A model generated the notes under the pieces. That model did not search any database and was not told the origin of the DNA. It worked only from the letters and a program-made list of their open reading frames with translations. The position numbers were made by a program, and so were the translations under genes. A stretch of DNA of 64,000 nt from Nocardioides sp. REDSEA-S33_B3 (GTDB lineage Bacteria > Actinomycetota > Actinomycetes > Propionibacteriales > Nocardioidaceae), in contig LUPK01000010.1 in assembly GCA_001627335.1 (NCBI GenBank), positions 1-64,000 of the forward strand. Direction: 5' to 3'. This document shows positions 8,583 through 16,800 of this stretch, in pieces; positions within the stretch are counted from its first letter, which is position 1, and every line of letters begins with the position of its first letter.

Positions 8583-10930
8583 GCCGTCCCTCCCCCGCCC
8601 TGGGGCCCGCGCTGGTGACCGCCTCGGTCGCCGCCGCCACGACGTGGGTCGCCCTGCTGTCGTGGCGCGGCCTGACCGACCGCCCCAGTGACGTGCTGGT
8701 CCCGCTCGTCGTGCTCGCCGGTGTCGTGGCCGGGGTCGGGGCCCTGGGTCGCTGGGCACGCCTGGGCCCGTTCGGGGTGCTCGTGCTGCAGGTCGTGCTG
8801 GCCGGCATGGTGCTCAGCTACGTCGTGAGCGGTTCCCCCGTCCCCGTCGGCGCGGCGTGGGCGGACCTGCGCGCCGAGGTCGACCTGGCGATGGAGGGCG
8901 CGCGCGCCTACGCACCCCCGGTGCCGGCGGAGGAGGCCGACGTCTCGCCGCTGCTGCTCGGCGGTGGCCTGCTGTGCCTGCTGCTGGTCGACCTGCTCGC
9001 CGCGGGGCTGCGCCGCGTGCCGCTGGCCGGCATCCCGCTGCTGGTCGCCTACAGCCTGCCGGTCGGACTGCTCGGCACCGACCTCATCTGGTGGGTCTTC
9101 GCGCTCACCGCGCTGGGCTTCCTCGTGCTGCTGTTCGGCCAGGAGGCCGGCGACGTCGACCGGTGGGGACGGTCCCTCGAGGAGGGTCCCCGTGGCGCGT
9201 CCGGCAGCCTGCAGTCGGCCGGCGTGCGGATGAGCGCCGTCTCGATCGGCCTCTCGGCCACGGCCCTGGCCGTCGTCGTGCCGCTGGCCATTCCGACCCT
9301 CGAGGTGCGCCTGCTCGACATCGGGCGCGGTGGCCCCGGCGGCGACGGCATCGAGATCGAGAACCCGATGGTCGACCTGCGCCGCGACCTCAACCGCGGC
9401 GCCGACGTGCCGCTGCTGCGGCTGACCACCGACGACCCGGCACCCTCCTACCTGCGCACCTCCGTGCTCACCCGGTTCACCGCCAACGAGTGGAGCTCCG
9501 GCGACCGGCAGATCCCCACCGAGAACCTCCCCGACGGCCGGATGCCCGACCTCGTGGGTGTCGACGAGTCCGTGCCGCGCTCGACGTTCCGCTACGAGGT
9601 CGAGGTGCTGGACTCGCTGACCTCGCGGTGGCTGCCGACGATGGCACCGGTCACCGCCGTGCGGGCCGAGGGCGACTGGCGCTACGACGCCTCGACGATG
9701 GACTTCCTCTCCGCCGACAAGGAGCTCGACACCGCGGGGATGAGCTACTCCATGACCGGGGTCCAGCTCGACCTCTCCGCCCAGCAGCTCGCGGACGCGC
9801 CCTCCTCGGCCGGACAGGTGTCCGCCGACTTCACCGCCCTGCCGCCGGGCATGCCGCCGCTGATCCGCCAGCTGGCCAACGACGTCACCCGCCAGGCCCC
9901 CACCCGCTTCGAGAAGGCCGTCGCCCTGCAGGACTGGTTCCGCGAGAACTTCACCTACTCCCTGGACCGGGTGCCCCCGGGCAACGGCACCGACGAGCTG
10001 GTGAACTTCCTGTCCACCGAGGAGGGCGGGCGCACCGGCTACTGCGAGCAGTTCGCCGCGGCGATGGCGGTGATGGCGCGCCAGCTCGGCATCCCCGCCC
10101 GCGTCGCGGTGGGGTTCCTCGTGCCGGACGAGGTCGAGGACGGGGTCTTCGAGTACTCCGCCCACGACCTGCACGCCTGGCCCGAGGTGTTCATCGCCGG
10201 GGCCGGCTGGGTGCGCTTCGAGCCCACGCCGGCCGACCGGGCCGACGGCGTACCGAGCTACACGCGGCAGTCGGTGGACGGCCCCGACACCGACCCGACC
10301 AGCCCCACCGGTCGCCCCCAGGACGACACCGCCAACCCCGGCGGGCCCGACGACGAGACCCCGGACCGGACGCCGGAGCAGGCGGAGGACCCGCTGGCCG
10401 CGACGCAGGACGAGGGTGGCGTGAGCTCGGCCTGGGTCGTGCGCGCGGTGGGCTCGGTGGCTGCACTGCTGCTGCTCGTGGCCCTGGCCGCGCTGCCGGG
10501 GGCGTGGCGCCGCCGTCGTCGGGTACGCCGGTTGGCCGGCGACCTGGAGTCGGTGTGGGCCGAGCTGCGCGACACCGCCGTGGACCTCGGGGTCCCGTGG
10601 CAGTCGGGCCGCTCGCCGCGCGTGACCGGTTCGGCCCTGCGCGAGCACCTTCCGCAGGTGGGCGGGCTGGACGCGCCCCGGCCGGCCCTGGACCGGCTGG
10701 TCGCCCGACTGGAGCAGCAGCGCTACGCGCGGGCTGACTCCGAGGAGGCGGACGTGACCGAGGAGGTCCGGCGCGACGGCGTACGCGTGGTGTCCGGGCT
10801 GGTCAGCGCGGCCGAGCCGCGCGCTCGACGCCGCGCGCACTGGTTGCCCCGGACCCTGGTGCGACCGACCCGGCCGGCTGCCTCGGGCTCCCCGGTCGTG
10901 GACCGCGAGCTGGTCGACCAGGTGCGCTGA
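8579..10930 (+). CDS. Transglutaminase-like membrane protein (TgpA type: DUF3488-transglutaminase-DUF4129)
   Basis: 783 residues. Several N-terminal membrane spans (to ~230) precede a large extracytoplasmic part. The transglutaminase core has Cys489 in GYCEQFAAAMA and His532 in DLHAWPEVF, two of the catalytic triad residues, followed by FEPTPAD, where the Asp is expected. A Pro/Asp/Thr-rich linker (~570-610), one more span (VGSVAALLLLVALAALPGAW) and a C-terminal cytoplasmic DUF4129-like helical region with LEQQRYAR follow. It is the third member of the MoxR-DUF58-transglutaminase unit. The presumed role is cell-envelope protein processing or cross-linking; the substrate is unknown. ATG at 8579 overlaps the previous stop. 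Confidence 0.93.
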   Translation: MSRPSPALGPALVTASVAAATTWVALLSWRGLTDRPSDVLVPLVVLAGVVAGVGALGRWARLGPFGVLVLQVVLAGMVLSYVVSGSPVPVGAAWADLRAEVDLAMEGARAYAPPVPAEEADVSPLLLGGGLLCLLLVDLLAAGLRRVPLAGIPLLVAYSLPVGLLGTDLIWWVFALTALGFLVLLFGQEAGDVDRWGRSLEEGPRGASGSLQSAGVRMSAVSIGLSATALAVVVPLAIPTLEVRLLDIGRGGPGGDGIEIENPMVDLRRDLNRGADVPLLRLTTDDPAPSYLRTSVLTRFTANEWSSGDRQIPTENLPDGRMPDLVGVDESVPRSTFRYEVEVLDSLTSRWLPTMAPVTAVRAEGDWRYDASTMDFLSADKELDTAGMSYSMTGVQLDLSAQQLADAPSSAGQVSADFTALPPGMPPLIRQLANDVTRQAPTRFEKAVALQDWFRENFTYSLDRVPPGNGTDELVNFLSTEEGGRTGYCEQFAAAMAVMARQLGIPARVAVGFLVPDEVEDGVFEYSAHDLHAWPEVFIAGAGWVRFEPTPADRADGVPSYTRQSVDGPDTDPTSPTGRPQDDTANPGGPDDETPDRTPEQAEDPLAATQDEGGVSSAWVVRAVGSVAALLLLVALAALPGAWRRRRRVRRLAGDLESVWAELRDTAVDLGVPWQSGRSPRVTGSALREHLPQVGGLDAPRPALDRLVARLEQQRYARADSEEADVTEEVRRDGVRVVSGLVSAAEPRARRRAHWLPRTLVRPTRPAASGSPVVDRELVDQVR

Positions 10931-10933
10931 GGG

Positions 10934-11035
10934 CCACTTCCGGTCGGGCAGCGAGGGGCACGGCCCCACTGCCGGGCGGGCAGCGAGCGGTCGTCGGTCC
11001 CCACTGTTGGTCGAGCAGCGAGCGCCAGCGAGCGG
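10934..11035. repeat. Three imperfect tandem copies of a ~33-base intergenic unit
   Basis: Units starting CCACTTCCGGTCGGGCAGCG (10934), CCACTGCCGGGCGGGCAGCG (10966) and CCACTGTTGGTCGAGCAGCG (11001) follow directly after the transglutaminase stop. The third copy continues into 'agcgagcgccagcgag', which resembles the repeats at 19794-19890. It looks like a family of noncoding intergenic repeats. Confidence 0.6.
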
Positions 11036-11040
11036 GCGTC

Positions 11041-11064
11041 GAGACCCCGGTCCCCCGGGGTCTC
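11041..11064. terminator. Bidirectional stem-loop terminator
   Basis: GAGACCCCGG (11041-11050), loop TCCC, CCGGGGTCTC (11055-11064): a perfect 10-bp stem exactly between the converging ends of the transglutaminase gene and the DUF3040 gene. It has no U-run, as is usual in high-GC actinobacteria. Confidence 0.75.
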
Positions 11065-11068
11065 GGGG

Positions 11069-11521
11069 TCAGAAGCCGCCGTTCTCCTCGCGGCGACGAC
11101 GCCACCGCTCCTCGACGCGCTCCATGAAGGAGCCGGAGGACCCGCGCTGGCGCGAGCGCATCTTGCCTCGGCGGCCACCGTCGATGACGGTGAAGCCGGT
11201 CTGTCCGGTGGGCTGGCCGGGTGCCTCCTCGCCGGGAGCGGGGGCCGCCTGGGCCTGACCGCGCAGGGCGTTGAGACCGAGGGTGGCCGAGCCGAGCATC
11301 ACGACGAAGCCGGCGATGCCGATGGGCCAGACGTTGATGACCGCACCGGTCATGAGCAGGACGACTCCGAGGACGAACACAGCGCCGGCCAGCACCGCGC
11401 GCCGCCGGGCGGCGCGGCGCAGCGAGGTGCCGCGCAGGGTGGAGACGAACTTGGGATCCTCCTCGGAGAGGGCGCGCTCCATCTGCTCGAGCAGTCGCAG
11501 CTCCTCTTCCGAGAGTGGCAC
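11069..11521 (-). CDS. DUF3040 domain-containing membrane protein
   Basis: 150 residues beginning (V)PLSEEELRLLEQMERAL, the typical start of actinobacterial DUF3040 proteins. GTG at 11521 is chosen because GGAGGA lies six bases upstream and because the longer ORF upstream has no family resemblance. Two membrane spans (AVLAGAVFVLGVVLLMTGA, ~43-61, and IGIAGFVVMLGSATLGL, ~68-84) are followed by a flexible acidic then basic tail ending ERRWRRRREENGGF. The function is unknown; its neighbours suggest no pathway. Confidence 0.9.
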   Translation of the reverse strand: MPLSEEELRLLEQMERALSEEDPKFVSTLRGTSLRRAARRRAVLAGAVFVLGVVLLMTGAVINVWPIGIAGFVVMLGSATLGLNALRGQAQAAPAPGEEAPGQPTGQTGFTVIDGGRRGKMRSRQRGSSGSFMERVEERWRRRREENGGF

Positions 11522-11666
11522 GGTTCCTCCATGGTGCTCGCCTGGTGCACGGCCTCGTCCCCGTGGCCGACGGCACAAGTCTAGGCAGGCCGTCGCGCGC
11601 ATGGTAGGGATGCACCCATTTTGGGGCCACTGGTCCCGACCGGCGCCGGCCGGCACACGATCTTCA

Positions 11667-11700
11667 CGCCGAACCGGCGTATCAATACGCCGGTTCGGCG
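11667..11700. repeat. Perfect 34-base nested palindrome
   Basis: CGCCGAACCGGCGTAT (11667-11682), centre CA, then its exact reverse complement (11685-11700). Each arm is itself an inverted repeat (CGCCG-AAC-CGGCG). It lies between dinB's 3' side and the DUF3040 start. It may be a terminator-like hairpin, a protein site, or a mobile repeat related to the hairpin at 11763-11794, which shares 'tcaa.acgccgg'. Confidence 0.75.
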
Positions 11701-11762
11701 CCCCTTCCACGCCGCGACGGCCAGTCCTTCCGGAGGTTGCGCCGGTCCGGCATCCCCTCCAG

Positions 11763-11794
11763 GTCGAGCCGGCCTCTCAACACGCCGGCTCGAC
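11763..11794. terminator. Stem-loop after dinB
   Basis: GTCGAGCCGGC (11763-11773), a 10-base loop, and GCCGGCTCGAC (11784-11794) form a perfect 11-bp stem five bases beyond the dinB stop codon. It is a probable terminator for the dnaE2-methyltransferase-dinB transcript. The remaining part of this 277-base gap holds no gene I can support. Confidence 0.7.
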
Positions 11795-11798
11795 GTGC

Positions 11799-12992
11799 TC
11801 ACCCCAGCAGGCTGGCGGGACGCACCGCGGCGCTGCCGAAGCGTCGGGCGGCGCGGTCGACGGCCCGGTCGGCGTCGGACCAGCCGTGGTCACGCTCCCC
11901 CAGCAGCGCCTGGCGGTGCACGCTCTCGCGCGGCACCAGCCCCTCCACCCGGACCCCCACCAGGCGCAGCCGGGCGCGCTGGAGGCCGAGAGCGTCGAAG
12001 AGCGCCACGGCGGTGCGGTAGACGTCCTGGGTGACGTCGGTGGCCTCGGGCATCGTCCGGGAGCGGGTGAGGGTGGTGAAGTCGGCGAAGCGCACGGTGA
12101 TCGACACGGTCCGGCCGGCGACACCGGCGACCCGCATCCGCCGCGCGACGGTGCCGGTGAGCGCCAGCATCTCGCGCAGCACCACCTCGCGGTCGTCGAC
12201 GTCGCGGGAGAAGGTCTGCTGCGCGCCCATCGACTTCTCCGGATCCGCACCTCCCCCGATCCCGAAGACCGGCGTCTGCTTGGCCACGACCTCCCGGCGG
12301 TCCTGGCCCCAGGCCAGCTCGTGCAGGTGGCTGCCCAGCGCCTGCCCGACGGCGCGTTGGAGGGTGCGCAGCGGGGTGTGCGCGACGTCGCCGACCGTGA
12401 TGAGCCCCAGCCGGTGCAGCATCGCGCGGGTCTTCTCACCCACCCCGTAGAGCTCCCCCACGTCGAGGGGGTGCAGGAACGTCGTGACCTCCTCGGGAGG
12501 GACCACCACCACACCATCGGGCTTGGCCCGACGACTGGCGAGCTTGGCCACCGAGATCGACGCCGCCACCCCCACCGAGCAGGTGATGCCCTGCTCGTCG
12601 TGGACCGTGGCGCGGATTCGGTCGGCGATCTCCTCGGGGGTCCCCCAGCGGCGTACGGACCCGCGGACGTCGAGGAACGCCTCGTCGATGGAGACCACCT
12701 CCACCACCGGCGTGATCCGCCGGAGGGTCTCGACGACCGCGGCGGAGACGGTGCCGAAGACGTCGTGCTCGGGGCTGACGATCACCGCCTGCGGGCAGAG
12801 CCGGCGGGCGCGCGCCGAGGGCATGCCCGAGCGCACGCCGTGCTCCCGGGCGAGGTAGTTGGCCGAGAGGACCACACCGCGGTGGCCGCCGCCGACGATG
12901 ACCGGCACGTCGCGCAGGTCGGGGCGGTCACGGGTGGCGACGGAGGCGTAGAACGCGTCCATGTCGACGTGCAGGACCGGGGTGTCGGTCAT
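11799..12992 (-). CDS. dinB: DNA polymerase IV (DinB, Y-family translesion polymerase)
   Basis: Error-prone translesion DNA polymerase. 397 residues from the ATG at 12992 (MTDTPVLHVDMDAFYASV). The catalytic acidic residues are intact: DMDAF near residue 10 and SIDEAFLDV near 105, which separates it from the catalytically dead ImuB. YLAREHGVRSGM, the conserved fingers motif, and helix-hairpin-helix GVGEKT are present, and the little-finger domain is complete, ending VRPASLLG. GTG at 13001 would add three residues. It is the third gene after dnaE2 and the methyltransferase on the same strand; the 90-base gap before it contains three 22-base repeats. Probably SOS-induced through the dnaE2 LexA box, unless it has its own promoter in that gap. 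Confidence 0.95.
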   Translation of the reverse strand: MTDTPVLHVDMDAFYASVATRDRPDLRDVPVIVGGGHRGVVLSANYLAREHGVRSGMPSARARRLCPQAVIVSPEHDVFGTVSAAVVETLRRITPVVEVVSIDEAFLDVRGSVRRWGTPEEIADRIRATVHDEQGITCSVGVAASISVAKLASRRAKPDGVVVVPPEEVTTFLHPLDVGELYGVGEKTRAMLHRLGLITVGDVAHTPLRTLQRAVGQALGSHLHELAWGQDRREVVAKQTPVFGIGGGADPEKSMGAQQTFSRDVDDREVVLREMLALTGTVARRMRVAGVAGRTVSITVRFADFTTLTRSRTMPEATDVTQDVYRTAVALFDALGLQRARLRLVGVRVEGLVPRESVHRQALLGERDHGWSDADRAVDRAARRFGSAAVRPASLLG

Positions 12993-13006
12993 GGCCGCCA
13001 CCGCCC

Positions 13007-13072
13007 GTGCGTCAGTGACGTCCCGAGCGTGCGCGAGCGACCTCTCGGCCGTGCGTGAGTGACCTCTCGGCA
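13007..13072 (-). repeat. Three tandem copies of a 22-base repeat (family A)
   Basis: Three contiguous 22-base units at 13007-13028, 13029-13050 and 13051-13072. Read on the minus strand each contains the core CCGAGAGGTC followed by CTC.C.CGCAC (the first plus-strand unit is diverged). The last unit begins 10 bases after the methyltransferase stop. The same family occurs at 19075-19162, oriented the same way relative to the transcript it follows. Confidence 0.85.
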
Positions 13073-13082
13073 GTCAGGCGAG

Positions 13083-13826
13083 TCAGGCGCGGGCGAGCAG
13101 GTGGAGCTGGGTGGCCAGGGGGAGGTACTCCGGGCGCTCGGCGACGGCCTGCTCCAGCTCCAGCAGGGCTGCGGTGGCACCGGGCTCGAGGTCGAGCAGC
13201 GAGCCGGGGACCAGGTCGGCGAAGACGCGGACGCCGTGGACGGTCTCGGTGCGCAGACCGGCGGCGTCGAGCAGGTCGGTGAGCTCGTCGCGGGTGAAGC
13301 GCCGGCCGGCACGACCGGGCTCGGTGCTGGCCGCCGACGCGGGGGCGAGCAGGGCGAGCGCCTGGCCGAAGTGACCGGCCATGGCCCGCGCGATGACCGC
13401 GGCGTGGCGCTGGGCGACCAGCAGCGACAGGGCGCCGCCGGGGCGCAGCACCTCGTGCAGCGTGGCGAGGGCACCGGCGGCGTCGGTGACGTGCTCGAGC
13501 ACGCCGTGGCACAGCACCAGGTCGGCACTGCCGGGCGCGACGGGGCCCGCAGGCGCGAGCAGGCTGGACAGGTCGCCCTGGTGGGCGACCACCTCGACAC
13601 CCTCCTCGCGGGCGCGGCGGCCCAGCGAGGCGAGCGCGTCGGGACTGGGGTCGACGACGGTGACGCGGTGGCCCATGCCGGCGATCCGGACCGCGGAGAC
13701 GCCGGTGCCGCCGCCGATGTCGAGGACGTCGAGCGGCTCGCCGTCGAGGAGGCCGCGCAGGGCCTCCCACACCACGGCGGTACGGGCGTTGGCGCGACGC
13801 TGCTCGGGCCGGTCGGTACCTGGCAT
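13083..13826 (-). CDS. Class I SAM-dependent methyltransferase
   Basis: 247 residues from the ATG at 13826 (MPGTDRPEQRRANARTAVVW). The Rossmann-fold SAM motif I is LDVLDIGGGTGVSAVRIAG (~33-51), the acidic residue binding the ribose is in VTVVDPSPD, and motif IV/V is DLVLCHGVLEHVTD with the 'LRPGGALSLLV' strand. The substrate cannot be read from the sequence; it resembles UbiE/CmoA-type small-molecule or tRNA methyltransferases. Its start lies 31 bases after dnaE2's stop and dinB follows, so it is probably co-transcribed with two SOS polymerases, which makes a damage-related role possible but unproven. Confidence 0.88.
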   Translation of the reverse strand: MPGTDRPEQRRANARTAVVWEALRGLLDGEPLDVLDIGGGTGVSAVRIAGMGHRVTVVDPSPDALASLGRRAREEGVEVVAHQGDLSSLLAPAGPVAPGSADLVLCHGVLEHVTDAAGALATLHEVLRPGGALSLLVAQRHAAVIARAMAGHFGQALALLAPASAASTEPGRAGRRFTRDELTDLLDAAGLRTETVHGVRVFADLVPGSLLDLEPGATAALLELEQAVAERPEYLPLATQLHLLARA

Positions 13827-13857
13827 GGCCCCCACCCTAGGGCGTCGGTGGGCCGGG

Positions 13858-16800
13858 TCATCCCGGGCTCCCCGGGCTGCGGTGCCACAGCTTGCGGGCG
13901 ACGTCGCGGGTGTCGTCGCCGGCCGGCTTGATGTCGGCGTACGGCGAGAGCTTGAAGCCGCTGGAGTGCACCAGCACCCGGCGCCGACCCATGCCTCCCG
14001 CGGTCGGGCCGTCCTGCGGCTCCTCGGAGAAGTCCGGCGGTCGGGCCATCACCGGGCGCGAGGCCCGGCTCTCGGCCGCGCCGGCGCCCGCGCGCTCCAC
14101 CCCGACGCCCCCGAACCCGCCGGGGACCACGGCCATCTCGGCGCGCACCGCCTCGAGGCCGCCGCCGCGCCAGGTCTGGTGCAGGGCGGGCAGCTCCCAG
14201 CAGCCGGTGGCGCGCAGCGAGACCCCACGGTGGCCGGTACGGCGCAGCTCGCCGCGCACCACCAGCAGCCAGGAGTGGAAGACCGTGGCGGCGTAGGGGC
14301 CCTGGGCGTCCTCGAAGAAGGTCGCGTCGACCGGACCGGTGCCGTCGTCGAGGGTCAGGAAGATGACGCGTCGACCGGAGCGGATCGGCGGGGTCTGGGT
14401 GGCGACCTTGACCCCGGCGACCAGCAGCTCGGCCTTGCTGCGCTGCCCGAGCAGGTCGCGGCTGCGGGTCGCCCCGAGGGCATCGAGGAAGGGGCCGTAG
14501 GTGTCGACGACGTGCCGACTGGCGTCGAGGCCGAGGATCTCCAACTCCGCGCGCATCCGCTCCTCCGCGGTCATCTCGGGGAGCCCCGAGAGCTCGCCGT
14601 CGCCGGGCGCGTCGCCGAGGTCGAGGGCCAGCTGGACCGACTCCACCGGCTCCGGGGGCGGGGCGGTGCGGGCCTGGGCCGAGGAGCGGCCCCAGATCCC
14701 GTCGCGGACGGGGGTGCCGGAGTCGTCGCGGTAGCCGGCACCGAGGTCCGCGGGACGCCGGTCGCCGCGCAGGTCGCGCTCCCCCACCGACTCCGCCCCG
14801 CGCTGGCGCTCGCGCACCTCGGCGTCGCTGGAGTTGCGGGCCGCGGCCGCGTCGGCCACCGCGACCGAGCGGGCGGGCGTGCGGGAGCGCCGGCCCGCCG
14901 CACCTCCGGTGCTGCGGCCCCGGGCGGCGCGCTCGACCGCGCGGCCGTGCCGGTCGAGCTCGGCCACCTGCAGGAGCAGGTCACGTCGGGTGACGGTGCC
15001 TCGCCGGCGTACGTCGGCGCCGGAGGTGTCCCCCAGCCCGTAGGTCGCGTCGAAGCCACCGGCCAGCACCAGCCGCTCCACGACCGGGCGGGAGACCCGC
15101 GCGCGGTGCCAGAAGTCGCTGAGCGAGTGGTAGGGCCGGGCCGCGACGACCCGGTCGACCTCGGCCTCGCTGATGCCCTTGACCTCCGAGAGCGCGAGCC
15201 GGATGCCCCAGCGTCTGGCGCCCTCGGGCTGCTGGTCGGTCCACCACGGCACCCCGGGACCGGGCCCGGGGCCCTCGTCGAGCACCTCCACGGAGTACTC
15301 CCTGCCGCTGCGGCCCACGTCGAGGCCGAGCACCTCGATGCCGCAGCGACGGGCGTCCTCGAGGATCAGGCGCTTGGGGTACATGCCGGGGTCGTGGGTG
15401 AGCACCCCGGCCAGGAAGTGCGCCGGCCAGTGCGCCTTGAGCCAGGCCGACTGGAAGGTCGGCAGCGCGAAGGCGGCCGCGTGGGCCTTGCAGAACCCGA
15501 AGGAGGCGAAGGCCTCCAGCACCGACCAGACCTCCTCCACCACGTGCATGGGGTAGCCGCGCCCCAGGGCGCGGGGGAAGAACCACACCTTGGTCTCGGC
15601 CATGCCCTCGCGGTCACCGAGCGCGCGCCGCTTCTCGTCGGCCTCGGCGAACGTGACGCCGGCGAAGCGGCTGATGATCTCGATGACCTGCTCGTGGAAG
15701 ACCACGACCCCGCGGGTGGGGCCGAGGATCGGGCGCAGGTCGTCGTGGAGGTAGCGCGCGGCCTTCCAGCCCTGCTTGACCTCGAGGTAGGGGGTGATCA
15801 TGTCGCTCTTGACCGGCCCGGGGCGGAACAGCGAGATGTCGGTGATGACGTCCTCGAAGGTCTCGATGCCGGACTTGCCGACCAGCTCGCGCTGGCCCGG
15901 CGACTCGATCTGGAAGATCCCCAGCGTCCGCGCGGTCGAGATCATCTCGTAGGTCGCGGGGTCGTCGTGGGGCACCTGCTGCTGGTCGTCGAGGTCGACC
16001 TCGACGCCCTCGAGCCTCCTGATCTCGTTCACCGCGTGGGCCATCGAGGACTGCATCCGGATGCCGAGCACGTCGAGCTTGAGCAACCCGAGGTCCTCGA
16101 CGTCGTCCTTGTCGAACTGGCTCATCGGGAATCCCGCGAACGACGCCTCCACCGGAGTGCGGTCCAGCAGCGTGGCGTCGGAGAGCAGCACCCCGCACGG
16201 GTGCACCGCCACGTGCCGCGGCAGGCCGTCGAGGCGCTCGACGAGCTGGAACATCAGGTCCAGCCGCTGCTCCCCCAGCCCGCTGGCGCGCAGCTCGGGC
16301 AGCTCGCGCAGCGCGGTGCGGGCATCGCGCGCGCGGATGTGCGGGAAGGCCTTGGCGATCGCGTCGGTCTCCAACGGCGGCATGCCCAGCGCGGCACCGA
16401 CGTCGCGCACGGCGTGCCGCACCCGGTAGGTGTCCATCATCGACACGCACACGCAGCGCTCGCCGCCGTAGCGGTCGAGGATCGCCTCGTAGACCTCGGT
16501 GCGGCGCGCGGACTCCACGTCGACGTCGATGTCGGGCAACGCCTGGCGCAGCGGGGAGAGGAAGCGCTCCATCAGCAGCTGGTGGCGGATCGGGTCGACC
16601 CCGGAGATGCCGAGCAGGTAGGTCACCAGGCTGCCCGCGCCCGAGCCGCGGGCCGCGACCCGGACACCGAGGTCCTTGATCAGGTCGGTGACGTCGCCGA
16701 CGGTGAGGAAGTACGACGCGTAGCCGAGGTCGCGGATCACCCCGAGCTCGTCGTCGAGGCGCTTCCACACCACCGCCAGGCCGCTGCTGCCGTAGCGGCC

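Noticed and set aside
11799-12992. Possible ImuB instead of DinB
   Set aside because: Catalytic DMDAF and SIDEAF residues are intact and the length is that of Pol IV, whereas ImuB lacks the acidic triad.
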